A stretch of 64,000 bases of DNA. It comes from Sandaracinus sp. Its GTDB lineage: Bacteria; Myxococcota_A; Polyangia; Polyangiales; Houyiibacteriaceae. The number at the start of each line of letters is the position of its first letter. Positions within the stretch are counted from its first letter, which is position 1. A program made the position numbers and the translations under genes. Where the stretch lies: assembly GCA_020633125.1 (NCBI GenBank), contig JACKEH010000004.1, positions 62,001 through 126,000 on the forward strand, in the 5' to 3' direction. Shown in pieces: positions 16,757-25,147 of this stretch. The notes beneath the pieces are model-generated. The model did no database searches. It was not told where the DNA came from and saw only the letters and a program-made list of their open reading frames with translations.

Positions 16757-17848
16757 TCAGACGCGCTCGTCGTCGCGCGCCTTGAGCGCGTCGACGATCG
16801 CGCGGACGTCCTGGGCACGCGAGCGCGGGAGGATGAGCAACGCGTCTTCGGTGTCGACCACGACGAGGTCGCTCACCCCGACGAGCGCGACGACCTTGCC
16901 GGTCTTCTCGACGCTCGCGAAATTGCCCTTCGCGTCGACGATCACCGCGTCGGCCGGCAACGCGTTGCCGCTCTCGTCGTGCTCCGCGAGCTCCCACGAG
17001 GTCGTCCAGCTGCCGAGGTCCGACCAACCGAACGAGCCGGGAACGACGAGCACCTCGTCGGCCTTCTCCATCACGCCGTGGTCGATGGAGATGCTCGGCA
17101 AGGTCGCGTAGGTCTTCTCCACCAGCGCGTGCTCTCCGCCGTTGGCTGCGGCGAGCTCGTACGCTTGAAGCTGCTGACCGAGGCCGGGAAGGTGCGTCGC
17201 GATCGCGTCGAGGATCACGGACGCGCGGAAAAAGAAGACGCCGCTGTTCCAGAGGAAGTTGCCCGCGGCCAAGAACTGCTCGGCGCGCTGGCGGTTCGGC
17301 TTCTCGACGAAGCGGCGCGCGCGGTGCACTTGATCGCCGACCTCTTCGCCGACCTCGAGGTAGCCGTAGCCGGTCTCGGGGCGGGTGGGCTCGATGCCCA
17401 CGGTGACGAGCGCGCCTCGTGACGCGGCCTCGAGCCCACGCCGCAGTACGGCGAGGTAGGCGTCGGGCTCGCCGATGTGGTGGTCGGCCGGGAGCACCAT
17501 CAACACGCCGTTCGGATCGCGACGACGCACGTGCGACGCGGCCCAGCCCACGCAGGGCGCCGTGTTGCGCCCCGTCGGCTCGGCGAGGACGTTCGCGCGC
17601 GGCAGCTCGGGAAGCTCCGCGGCGGTCGCGTCGGCCAACGCGGCGCTCGTCACGACGAGCACGCGCTCGGGCGGGACGAGCGGGGCGATGCGCTCCAGCG
17701 TGGCCCGCAGCAGGCTCCGATCGTCGCCGGGTGCGAGGGGCAGGAGCTGCTTGGGCCGCTGGCGGCGGGAGGCGGGCCAGAATCGGGTGCCGGAGCCCCC
17801 GGCCATGATCACCGCCCAAGCATTCGGGAAGACGTCGTTTTCGGACAT
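16757..17848 (-). CDS. manC: mannose-1-phosphate guanylyltransferase
   Basis: 363 residues. It forms GDP-mannose from GTP and mannose-1-phosphate. The nucleotidyltransferase signature IMAGGSGTRFWPASR, the KQLLPL motif, LPADHHI, the RFVEKPN motif, and NSGVFFFRA plus SIDHGVMEKAD are all visible. There is no C-terminal isomerase domain, so this is the monofunctional short type (about 360 residues). It is first of the manC-manB pair. The downstream-strand neighbour uppP, which recycles the undecaprenyl carrier, fits an envelope polysaccharide context. Confidence 0.93.
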   Translation of the reverse strand: MSENDVFPNAWAVIMAGGSGTRFWPASRRQRPKQLLPLAPGDDRSLLRATLERIAPLVPPERVLVVTSAALADATAAELPELPRANVLAEPTGRNTAPCVGWAASHVRRRDPNGVLMVLPADHHIGEPDAYLAVLRRGLEAASRGALVTVGIEPTRPETGYGYLEVGEEVGDQVHRARRFVEKPNRQRAEQFLAAGNFLWNSGVFFFRASVILDAIATHLPGLGQQLQAYELAAANGGEHALVEKTYATLPSISIDHGVMEKADEVLVVPGSFGWSDLGSWTTSWELAEHDESGNALPADAVIVDAKGNFASVEKTGKVVALVGVSDLVVVDTEDALLILPRSRAQDVRAIVDALKARDDERV

Positions 17849-17965
17849 TCTCGCCTCTCGTCGTCACGCCCCCGGCGCGCGCTCCGCGCGAGGTCTAGCA
17901 GACCTGCGGAAAAAGGTCCCACGGGTCCGTTCTCCGCCTGCGGGCGCGCCGGATTCGAAGCCTCG

Positions 17966-18054
17966 GGGCACGAATCGTCGTGCGCTTCTTCTTCTCGAGG
18001 GGCCCGGCAGCCGGCTCGGGGCCCGACCGTCCGTGCACGTCGGGACGCGCTCAG
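17966..18054 (-). repeat. structured dispersed repeat, copy 4 (degraded, reverse orientation)
   Basis: Read on the minus strand from 18054, it shows in order the same landmarks as copies 1 and 2, with internal deletions: CTGAG-CGCGTCCC, TGCACGGA, GGGCCCCGA, CCGGCT, GCCGG, CCCTCGAGAAGAAG, and ATTCGTGC at the far end. The left end overlaps the stop codon of uppP. It lies between uppP and manC. Confidence 0.6.
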
Positions 18055-18860
18055 CCGCCGCCCGAGAGCATCCAGGCGCCGACCGCGATGCCGATCGCGA
18101 TGCGCCACCAGCCGTAGAGGCTCAGGCCGTAGCGTTGGAGCGAGCGCACCATGAAACGAACCGCCACGACCGCCGACGCCCACGCCGCGGCGAAGCCGAC
18201 CGCGAGAGGGGCCGCGCCGTAGGCTTCGAGCATGACGCTGCCGCTCTGAAGCGTTTCGTAGGCCGTCGCGGCGCCGAGGGTGAGCAGGCCGAGCAAGAAG
18301 CTGAGCTCGACCGCGGCGGGCAGCGAGAGACCGACGACGATGCCACCGACGATGGCGGCCAAGCTCCGGCTCGTGCCGGGCCAGAGCGCGAGGCATTGGA
18401 AGACCCCCACGATCACCGCACGGCGAACGTCGAGCGACTCGAGCCCGGCACCCTCGGCGGTGCGGAGCTTCTTTCCGAACGCCACCAGCAAGACGCCGCC
18501 GACCACCCACGCGGCCACCACCGGCCAGGTGCCGAAGAGCACGCTCTTGATCGTGTCGCCGAGCAAGAGACCCGCCGCGGCCGCCGGTACGAAGGCGGCG
18601 ACGAGCGCGAGCGCGAGCTTGAGCCCCTCGGGGTCTTTGCCGACGAGGCCCTTGAGCATCGAGAGCACACGCGCGCGGTAGAGCCCGAGCACGGCGACGA
18701 TGGCGCCGGCTTGAATCACGATCGCGAACGCGTTCGCGGCCTCGCTCGCCTCGATGCCCATGAGGCGTTGCGTGACGAGCAGATGGCCGGTCGAGCTGAC
18801 GGGAAGGTACTCGGTGAGTCCTTCCACGAGCCCGAGGAGGAGCGCCTCCCAGAGTTCCAT
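18051..18860 (-). CDS. uppP: undecaprenyl-diphosphatase UppP (BacA family)
   Basis: 269 residues with about eight membrane helices. It dephosphorylates undecaprenyl diphosphate to regenerate the lipid carrier for peptidoglycan and polysaccharide synthesis, and gives bacitracin resistance when abundant. Both catalytic motifs are intact: EGLTEYLPVSSTGHL at residues about 13-27 and PGTSRSLAA near 160 (the usual PGxSRSGAT has SLA here). Length is typical. Its stop overlaps repeat copy 4. Confidence 0.93.
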   Translation of the reverse strand: MELWEALLLGLVEGLTEYLPVSSTGHLLVTQRLMGIEASEAANAFAIVIQAGAIVAVLGLYRARVLSMLKGLVGKDPEGLKLALALVAAFVPAAAAGLLLGDTIKSVLFGTWPVVAAWVVGGVLLVAFGKKLRTAEGAGLESLDVRRAVIVGVFQCLALWPGTSRSLAAIVGGIVVGLSLPAAVELSFLLGLLTLGAATAYETLQSGSVMLEAYGAAPLAVGFAAAWASAVVAVRFMVRSLQRYGLSLYGWWRIAIGIAVGAWMLSGGG

Positions 18861-18899
18861 GGCGCGCGAGGGTGCCGCCTCGACGCGGCCGGTGCAAAG

Positions 18900-19850
18900 T
18901 CAGAGCTGGGCGGCGACCTCGAAGGGCACCTGCCAGCGCGCGCTGCGACCCACCCGCGCGCCGCTCTCGGCGAGGTACGCGGTCAACCCCGCGGCGAGGC
19001 AAGGCTCGAATCCGTCGACGTCGAGCGCGGTCTTTTCGACCGTGAACGCGCCCTCGTAGACGTCGTAGTCGCCCATGTCGCGCAAACGCGTCTCGAGCTT
19101 GAGGATCAGTGACGCGCGCGCCTGGCGCTGGTGGCGAAGCTCCCAATCCTGGATGAAGCAGTCGGCCACGATGCGGGTGGCGTCTTCGGAGCGTAGGGTC
19201 TCGCGCACCGTGTCGTAGCCCGGCTCGGTCGCGTCCGGCATCGAGAGCGCGAGCTCGATCGCGTCGACGGTCGGGCGCGAAGGCTCCTGGGTGAAGAAGC
19301 GCTCGGGCGTGGTGGCTTCGTCGAACCCACCGAGCGCGAGCCCGTCGTAGCGAAGGCGACCCACGGCGCGAAGGACCTCGACGCGCTGCGGATGACCTGG
19401 CAACGACGCGCGAAAACAACGGTCGGCGAAGCGCGCGCCGCGCTCGCGTTCTTCCGGGGTGTCGTAGTAGCGGAGCGCGACCAGGGCCGCGGCGCACGCG
19501 ACGTCGGCGGGCACCGGGGCCTCGGCGCTCGCGTACGCGCTCAGCGCTTCTTCGTAGGACGCCAAGGCTCCTTCGGAGTCGCCGGCGGTGCGTTGGGCGT
19601 CGGCGGCCGAGGCGAGGGCTTCGGCGCGAACGCTGGTGCGTCGGTGACGGCAGCTCTCGGCCACGCAGACCTGCCCACGCGGGCACCCTTGGTTGCCGGC
19701 GCACGTCGCGCCCGAAGCGGTCTCGGGCGGGCCCTCGTCTTCGGCGGCCGTCGACGGACCCTGGGCCCACACGTTCCCACCCCCGCTTTCGGAGGCGCCC
19801 TGTCCGCAACCGAGCAGGAGCACGCCGACGAGGATCATGCTGCGCTTCAT
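18900..19850 (-). CDS. lipoprotein with cysteine motif and helical body
   Basis: 316 residues from the ATG at 19848-19850. The lipobox is LLLGC (C16). It is followed by a low-complexity stretch and a short Cys-rich block (CAGNQGCPRGQVCVAESCRHR), similar to the small disulfide-rich modules common in myxobacterial surface proteins. Residues about 90-200 look TPR-like (EALASAADAQRTAGDSEGALASYEEAL). The rest is unrecognised. An upstream in-frame codon at 19943 would precede a non-secretory extension, so the later start is used. Function unknown; the protein is likely on the outer membrane. Confidence 0.72.
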   Translation of the reverse strand: MKRSMILVGVLLLGCGQGASESGGGNVWAQGPSTAAEDEGPPETASGATCAGNQGCPRGQVCVAESCRHRRTSVRAEALASAADAQRTAGDSEGALASYEEALSAYASAEAPVPADVACAAALVALRYYDTPEERERGARFADRCFRASLPGHPQRVEVLRAVGRLRYDGLALGGFDEATTPERFFTQEPSRPTVDAIELALSMPDATEPGYDTVRETLRSEDATRIVADCFIQDWELRHQRQARASLILKLETRLRDMGDYDVYEGAFTVEKTALDVDGFEPCLAAGLTAYLAESGARVGRSARWQVPFEVAAQL

Positions 19851-19903
19851 GCGGGGAGCATCGACGCGGAGGGCGCGTCGGAGCAAGCACGCGCCCACCG
19901 AGC

Positions 19904-20015
19904 GTGCGATCGAGCCGCGCGTCGCCGTGCGAGCGAGCCGCACGCCTCCGTGCGATCGAGCCGCGCGTCTCCGTGCGAGCGAGCCGCGCGTCGCCGTGCG
20001 ATCGAGCCGCGCGTC
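19904..20015. repeat. 23-bp tandem repeat with alternating variants
   Basis: Five head-to-tail units start at 19904, 19927, 19950, 19973 and 19996. Each begins GTGCGA, followed by TCGAGCC in odd units and GCGAGCC in even units, then GCGCGTC or a variant. The alternation gives a 46-bp higher-order period. The last unit runs into the stop codon of the MCE gene, so the array forms its 3' end. Confidence 0.88.
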
Positions 20016-21504
20016 AGCCGCCGGCCGCGCCCGAGAGCGCCCCGCCCAAGAAGGGAAGGAGCGAACGAAGGTCCTGGTCGTTGAAGCGCAGCTGCAGACC
20101 GAGGAAGAAGTCGAAGCTCTCGTTGAGCGCGTCGTCGATGCCGGCGGTCACCCAGAGGCGGTTGACGATCTCGAACGCGAGACGCGCGCGCACACGCGGC
20201 AGGGTCTGCACGCCGAACGCGAAGATGTCCGTGTTCAGCTCGAGGCGATCGTCCCAGACGTGAAGGTCGAGGCCGAGACCGCCCGTGCTCTCCATGATGC
20301 CGAAGCGGAAGGTCGCGAAGGAGATGCGCTTGGCGAGCTGAATCGTGAAGCGGAGGGCGTCGCCTCGGACCACGCGCCGTTCGACGTACTCGCCCGGGTC
20401 CGGCGAGCCGCTGCGGGTCACCTGCGTCTCGGTGACCGAGATGTCGCCACGCGGATCGTCGACGAGCTGAATCAGGAAGTACCGGTCCTCGCGCGGCTCG
20501 AGCCGGAGCGAGAAGTACGTCTTGAGCGTGTTCGCGAGGAAGTTGTACTCACTGCGCAGCTCCACGATCGTCTGCAGACGCGCGAAGCCGCCGACCAAGT
20601 TGTTCAGGCCTTCGGCCGCGCCTTCGACCTCGTCGATGAGCGTCTCGTCGCTCGTCACCCGGCCGAGGGTGCCTTCACCGCGGGCGGTCCGATCCGTCAC
20701 CGCGCGCACGTCCGCGAGCACCTCTTCGAGCTGCTCCGAGGCGCGGCGAATCGAAGACACCGTGTCGTCGACCTCGCCGACCGCATGGTCGAGCTCCGGG
20801 CGGCGGTTCGAGATCACGCCTCGGACGTCGGACGTGATCTGCTCGAGGTTCTCGAGCGCCGCGACCAAACGCGGCCCGCCCGCCTGGGTGGTCTCTTCGA
20901 TGTTGGCGAGCGTCCGACCGACCACGGCCTCGTTCGCGCGAATCGTGCGGTTGACCGCCTCGAGCGCCTCGCTGAGGTTCTGCAGCGCGCTCTCCATGCG
21001 ATCGCCCGCTTCGTCGTTGCCGAAGCTGCGCTCGAGCTGGTGGGTGACGGCGCGCACGTTCTCGGAGATCTCCGCCACCGTCTCCATGATCTGGTCGGTG
21101 CCCACCGACTCGCTCACCACCCGAATGCGATCACCATCCTCGAGGCGGGGGAGGGTGGCGTCGCCGGGATTCAGGACGAGCACCTTCTCGCCGAGCAGCG
21201 ACTCCGTCCGCATCGCGACCCGCGCGTCGTCGTGCAGGGCGACGGAATCGTCGACCAGGATGTCCACGCGGGCCTTGTCACCCTCGAGGGTGATCCGGTC
21301 GATGCTGCCGACGGGAATGCCCGCGATCACCACGCGCGACTTGGCGATCAGGCCCTGCGCGTCGTCGAAGAGGGCGTAGACGCGGTAGCCCTCGCCGTCC
21401 TGACCCTCGTCGACGTAGCGAAAGACCGCGATCACGGCCGCTACGCCGAGGAGCACCAAGAGGCCGACCTTCGCGGCTCGCCACGTTTCCCGCACGGGGC
21501 GCAC
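20014..21504 (-). CDS. MlaD/MCE-domain lipid transport protein
   Basis: 496 residues from a GTG. An N-terminal membrane anchor (about 10-28) is followed by an MCE domain (about 36-116: YRVYALFDDAQGLIAKSRVVIAGIPVGSI..., LGEKVLVLNPGD). This domain forms the hexameric ring that binds lipids in MlaD-type systems moving phospholipids between membranes. Residues about 130-290 are a long helical/coiled-coil region, as in PqiB/LetB- or Mce-like tunnel proteins. The C-terminal 200 residues are beta-rich with RFxxQLVDDPRGD and LGLQLRFNDQDL, suggesting an outer-membrane-facing part. No mlaE, mlaF or mlaC partner is in the window. Confidence 0.85.
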   Translation of the reverse strand: MRPVRETWRAAKVGLLVLLGVAAVIAVFRYVDEGQDGEGYRVYALFDDAQGLIAKSRVVIAGIPVGSIDRITLEGDKARVDILVDDSVALHDDARVAMRTESLLGEKVLVLNPGDATLPRLEDGDRIRVVSESVGTDQIMETVAEISENVRAVTHQLERSFGNDEAGDRMESALQNLSEALEAVNRTIRANEAVVGRTLANIEETTQAGGPRLVAALENLEQITSDVRGVISNRRPELDHAVGEVDDTVSSIRRASEQLEEVLADVRAVTDRTARGEGTLGRVTSDETLIDEVEGAAEGLNNLVGGFARLQTIVELRSEYNFLANTLKTYFSLRLEPREDRYFLIQLVDDPRGDISVTETQVTRSGSPDPGEYVERRVVRGDALRFTIQLAKRISFATFRFGIMESTGGLGLDLHVWDDRLELNTDIFAFGVQTLPRVRARLAFEIVNRLWVTAGIDDALNESFDFFLGLQLRFNDQDLRSLLPFLGGALSGAAGG

Positions 21505-21614
21505 TATAGTCGGGTCCCGGCCCGCGGTCGCGTTCGAGGACTTTGTGCCCTCCGCGTCTCCAGGCGGGTACGCCGCCGTTGACCCCCGTGCGCCCGGTCG
21601 GGCAACCTCTACGC

Positions 21615-22061
21615 GTGCGAAGGCTGCTCGTTCTTTCGTGCGTGTGGTTTGGGTGCGCCACGGAGCCCCTCGGGGACAACTTCGTCGCGCCGGACCCCAT
21701 GATTGACGAGGACTTCTTCTACTGCCGCATCCAGCCGGAGATCATCGCGACCCAGCGATGTTCCTCGGGCGGATCGGGAGAAGGGGGCATGTGCCACTCG
21801 GCGCGCTCGGCCTTGCGGTTGGCTCCCGAGGGCGAGAGCGACCCGCCGCCCGCTTGCGACGGGAACCTGCTCGTCGGCGATCCGCCCGCCTCGTACGTCG
21901 AGAACTACGAGCGCGTCCGCTTCACGGTTCGCGCCGATCCCTTCAACAGCCCGTTCTACCGGCGACCCGTGGGGCTCGACTCGCACCCCCGCGAGATCTT
22001 CTCGCCGGCCTCCGCCGAGGCGGACTTGATCGTCGAATGGCTGACCGGGAGCGGCATGTGA
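21615..22061 (+). CDS. small cytochrome-like lipoprotein with expanded Cys-His motif
   Basis: 148 residues from a GTG at 21615. A short signal peptide ends at FGC (the -3 position is Trp, so lipidation is uncertain). The key feature is YCRIQPEII...RC-x10-CHS: an RIQP lead-in, then two cysteines with the second followed by His. The same lead-in precedes C-x6-CH in the large protein at 47732, so both may bind c-type haem or another metal through a stretched motif. The rest has no recognised domain. It is first of four tightly overlapping genes; its stop overlaps the GTG of the SH3 gene. Confidence 0.65.
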   Translation: MRRLLVLSCVWFGCATEPLGDNFVAPDPMIDEDFFYCRIQPEIIATQRCSSGGSGEGGMCHSARSALRLAPEGESDPPPACDGNLLVGDPPASYVENYERVRFTVRADPFNSPFYRRPVGLDSHPREIFSPASAEADLIVEWLTGSGM

Positions 22062-22804
22062 TCGCACGTCTTCTGGCCGTCTGTGCGTTTGCCCTGGTGG
22101 CCGCGAGCTCGAGCGCCCAGGCGGACGACGTCGAGGTCTTCGCACGGGTCGTCGTCGACTCGACGCCGCTTCGCAGCGGGCCCGGCTCGAGCTTCCGTCA
22201 GGTCGGCCTCGCGGTTCGTGGCGACACCTTCCCGGTGAAGAAACGCGCCACGAGCGGCTATTGGTTCCAAATCGAACGCCCCGACGGAACGCTCGCGTGG
22301 GTGCTCGGCGACGCCGTCTACAACCACGAGCTCGGCGAAGGGGAAGGGCCTCGCTACCGAGTCTTCGCGCCCCCCCCGCTTCGCGACGCCCACGTGGAGA
22401 TCGCCGCGACCTTCGGCTCGCTCGGCGGCGGCGGTTTGATGGCGATTCGGCCGACCTTCCTCATCGCGCCCTATTTCGGGCTCGAGATCACGGCCGCGGT
22501 CGCGGTGTCGCGGGCCGGCCGGCTCCTGCTCGCGGGCGGTGGTGGCCTCCTCAACCTCTTCCCGGACTGGCCGGTGGTGCCGTACTTCGCGGTGGGCGGC
22601 GGCGTCACGATCAGCGATCCCAACTCGGACACCTTCCTGCTCGAGTCGGGCAGCATTCCGATGCTCTACGGCGGCGGCGGCCTGCGTTTCGGGTTTCGCC
22701 AACGCCTCACGCTTCGCCTCGAGGTACGGGCGTACGCGTTCTTCGAACCCGGGCGCTACGTCGCCCAGGAGGAGTACAGCGGTGGGCTCTCGGTCTTCTT
22801 CTGA
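22058..22804 (+). CDS. exported bacterial SH3-domain protein with beta-rich C-terminus
   Basis: 248 residues. The GTG at 22058 overlaps the preceding stop (GTGA) and gives a signal peptide ending SSSAQA; an ATG at 22037 would add seven charged residues. Residues about 28-95 match a bacterial SH3 domain (VDSTPLRSGPGSSFRQVG, RGDTFPVKKRATSGYWFQIERPDG, WVLGDAV). The rest is glycine-rich beta structure with alternating hydrophobic residues (EIAATFGSLGGGGLMAIRPTF, LEITAAVAVS, FGFRQRLTLRLEVRAYAFFEPG), like a small outer-membrane barrel. It ends by overlapping the DUF4266 gene. Inferred role: envelope attachment or sensing within this operon. Confidence 0.78.
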   Translation: MIARLLAVCAFALVAASSSAQADDVEVFARVVVDSTPLRSGPGSSFRQVGLAVRGDTFPVKKRATSGYWFQIERPDGTLAWVLGDAVYNHELGEGEGPRYRVFAPPPLRDAHVEIAATFGSLGGGGLMAIRPTFLIAPYFGLEITAAVAVSRAGRLLLAGGGGLLNLFPDWPVVPYFAVGGGVTISDPNSDTFLLESGSIPMLYGGGGLRFGFRQRLTLRLEVRAYAFFEPGRYVAQEEYSGGLSVFF

Positions 22805-23021
22805 GCGGAGCGCGACGTCGCTTCTCTTCGCGCTCCTCCTCGTCGTCGCGGCGAGCGCGTGCTCGACGGTGCGGCCCGAGGAAAAGGAGTTCCTCGCGCA
22901 GCCGTCGATGACCTTCGGATCGGGCGGCGAAGAAGCCGCCCAAGAAGAGCACGTGATTTCGAACCGCGAAGGCTCCTACGGCGGCGGTGGTGTCAGCGGC
23001 GGAGGTTGCGGTTGCAACTGA
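22782..23021 (+). CDS. DUF4266 small lipoprotein
   Basis: 79 residues. The GTG at 22782 sits seven bases after a strong AGGAGGAG ribosome-binding site (22767-22774) and overlaps the SH3 gene by 23 bases. The signal peptide ends AASAC. The mature part has the DUF4266 signature STVRPEEKEFLAQPSM and ends in a Gly-rich tail with GGGCGCN, the conserved C-terminus of the family. DUF4266 genes are normally found directly before DUF3570 genes, as here, often with thioredoxin and ApbE (FMN transferase) genes, which are absent from this window. The biochemical role is not established. Confidence 0.85.
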   Translation: MGSRSSSERSATSLLFALLLVVAASACSTVRPEEKEFLAQPSMTFGSGGEEAAQEEHVISNREGSYGGGGVSGGGCGCN

Positions 23022-24241
23022 GCCAAGAGAGGTGGCGGCGGGGCTGGCTTCGAGGGATCGTCGCGACGTTTGCCCTCGTCGGGCTCGCGAGCCCGGTCTC
23101 CGCGCAGGTCACGGCCTCGACGACGGCGACCTACTACCGCGAGAACGGCGGCGGCCTGAACCATCAGGCGATCACGCCTTCGGTGCGGGTCGGTGGCGTG
23201 ATTCGCGACGTGGTCTCGATTCGGCTCGGCTGGGACGCGGACGTGGTGAGCGGCGCGAGCGTGGCCGTGGTCGACGCACCGGGCGGTGACGTCGACGCGA
23301 TCACGAGCGCGACGAAGTGGAGCGACTTCCGCAACAACGTCAGCGGCGGGATCGGCATTCGTGGTGAGTTCACGAGCCTCGACGTGACCTACACGTGGGG
23401 CCGCGAGAGCGACTACCGCTCCCACGCGTTCACGATCACCGGTCGCGCCGAGCTCTTCGATCGCAACACCACGCTCGAGCTCGGTTACGGCCGCGGCTTC
23501 GACCAAGTCTGCTCGCTCTCGCAACCGCGTGCGCAAGAGCCGGTCGATCGCCAACGTCTGCCGTCGAGCGACGGTTGTTTCGACGCGGACGATCGCGAGT
23601 CGCTCGATCTCTCGCTGCAGACGTTTCGTGCGGGATGGACTCAGGCGTGGGCGCCGATCTTCGCGACGCAGCTCACGTTGAGCGCGCAGGTGCTCAACGG
23701 TTTCCAGGGCAACCCCTACCGCGCGGTCTGGCTCGGGCGCGCCGCGGCGCAGGAGAACCATCCCGAAAACCGCGTGCGCTATTCGGCCAACCTCGGTGCG
23801 CGTCTTTGGATTCAGCCTCTGCGAGGCGCGTTGCAGCTCTCGGGTCGCGTCTACCGCGACACCTGGGACCTGCTCTCGGTGACGGCCGAGGTCGCGTGGG
23901 AACAGAACCTCTGGGACGGCATGCGGGTCCGACTTCGCGGCCGCTACTACAACCAGAGCGGCACCCATTTCTTCAGCGACGACTACGGTCGCGCGCCGCG
24001 TGGGCAGTACTTCACGGGCGACCGTGAGCTCTCCCCGATGTCGAGCTGGGTGATGGGCGGACGGGTTCGGTACGACCTGCCGGCCGGCGACGACGGCAAG
24101 GTCGGGCTCTTCGACGGCTTCGCGATCGTCGCCGTCTTCGACTTCCTCAAGTTCGACTTCCGCGAGTTCCGCTACGGACGCCGCGAGGTCCCCAACGACA
24201 CGGGCATGCTCGCGACGTTGGGACTCGAAGCCGAGTTCTGA
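23012..24241 (+). CDS. DUF3570 outer-membrane barrel-like protein
   Basis: 409 residues. No ATG or GTG suits the start. A TTG at 23012, six bases after a GGAGG site (23001-23005), gives a basic N-terminus and a signal peptide ending SPVSAQ, overlapping the DUF4266 gene by ten bases. The mature protein shows alternating beta strands and the DUF3570 phrases TATYYRENGGGLNHQAITPSV, DVVSGASVAVVDAPGGDVDAIT, WGRESDYRSH and RVRYSANLGARLWIQPLRGALQLSGRVYRD (quoted in parts). It is the last gene of the four-gene operon. The family is thought to form an outer-membrane channel or sheath working with DUF4266. Confidence 0.85.
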   Translation: MQLSQERWRRGWLRGIVATFALVGLASPVSAQVTASTTATYYRENGGGLNHQAITPSVRVGGVIRDVVSIRLGWDADVVSGASVAVVDAPGGDVDAITSATKWSDFRNNVSGGIGIRGEFTSLDVTYTWGRESDYRSHAFTITGRAELFDRNTTLELGYGRGFDQVCSLSQPRAQEPVDRQRLPSSDGCFDADDRESLDLSLQTFRAGWTQAWAPIFATQLTLSAQVLNGFQGNPYRAVWLGRAAAQENHPENRVRYSANLGARLWIQPLRGALQLSGRVYRDTWDLLSVTAEVAWEQNLWDGMRVRLRGRYYNQSGTHFFSDDYGRAPRGQYFTGDRELSPMSSWVMGGRVRYDLPAGDDGKVGLFDGFAIVAVFDFLKFDFREFRYGRREVPNDTGMLATLGLEAEF

Positions 24242-24322
24242 GGGACTCCGAACGAAGCGCACCACCCTCGCGGGCTCGGCGCGCTTCGTCGTGTCCGCCG
24301 CCCGCGCCCTCGCGGGCGTGTG

Positions 24323-25147
24323 TCAGCTCGCTTGCGGGGTGGGCGCCGGTGCCGCGCCTTCCTGATCGAGGAAGAGCAACGTCCCGCCGGCCACGGCTGC
24401 GGGCATGAAGAGCAGGTTGACGAAAGGCACGAAGAGGAAGAGCCACACGCCCGTGCCGAACCCGAACCAGGTCCAGAAGCGCTTGCGTGCGTTGGCGAAA
24501 CGCGCACCGACGGTCCACCCGCGGCGTTCGGCGGGCCAGTCGGTGTAGTCGAGGCCCCAATACCAGGCCGTGAAGACGAACCCCACGATGCTCACCACCA
24601 CCGAGCCGAAGCCAGGCACGCCGCACTGCAAGATGAAGAGCGGCACCATCACGCAGAGGTAGAGCAGCATCTTCACCGCCTCGAGCACGATGGTCCGGCC
24701 GATGTCCCGCACCAGCACGCCGAAGCCTTCTTCGGCCAACGCCTGACCCGTGACGATCTTCTCTACCGCGGCAGAGAGCGCCCCATTGAACGGCGCGGCG
24801 ATGACGTTCGTGAGAAACATCAAGACCACGAGCGAGGCTGCCCAAAGGGCGAACGAGAGGAGGAACGCGGCGATCGAATGGAAGAAGCGCGCGATGCCGG
24901 CCAGCCAGCCGTCATCCGTCGGCGCCTGCCACCACGAGTCCAAGAGCTCGCCGCCGTAGCTCCACGTCGCCCAGCTCCCCAAGCAGAAGACCAAGACGGT
25001 GATGAGGATCGGGATCGCCCAATAACGCGCCAGGCCGGGGTGCTGGAAGAAGACGAGCTTCATCCCGCGAAAGGGGTACGTGAAGCCGGTCCAGAATCCG
25101 AGCGGGGCGCGGGCCACCGCGTGGGCGGTCGAGGGGGCTTGGGCCAT
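24323..25147 (-). CDS. EI24/CysZ-like membrane protein
   Basis: 274 residues with four to six membrane segments. The pattern GFTYPFRGMKLVFFQHPGLARYWAIPILI at the N-terminus, LTNVIAAPFNGALSAAVE, and FGSVVVSIVGFVFTAWYWGLDYTDWPAERRGW places it in the EI24 family (described in parts). This family includes CysZ, a sulfate uptake protein of E. coli. No cysteine-synthesis gene is nearby, so a sulfate role is only a possibility. The ATG at 25147 is used; the open frame continues upstream without coding character. Confidence 0.82.
   Translation of the reverse strand: MAQAPSTAHAVARAPLGFWTGFTYPFRGMKLVFFQHPGLARYWAIPILITVLVFCLGSWATWSYGGELLDSWWQAPTDDGWLAGIARFFHSIAAFLLSFALWAASLVVLMFLTNVIAAPFNGALSAAVEKIVTGQALAEEGFGVLVRDIGRTIVLEAVKMLLYLCVMVPLFILQCGVPGFGSVVVSIVGFVFTAWYWGLDYTDWPAERRGWTVGARFANARKRFWTWFGFGTGVWLFLFVPFVNLLFMPAAVAGGTLLFLDQEGAAPAPTPQAS

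Noticed and set aside
19904..20015. Possible CRISPR array
   Set aside because: Units are contiguous 23-mers with no unique spacers and there are no cas genes.
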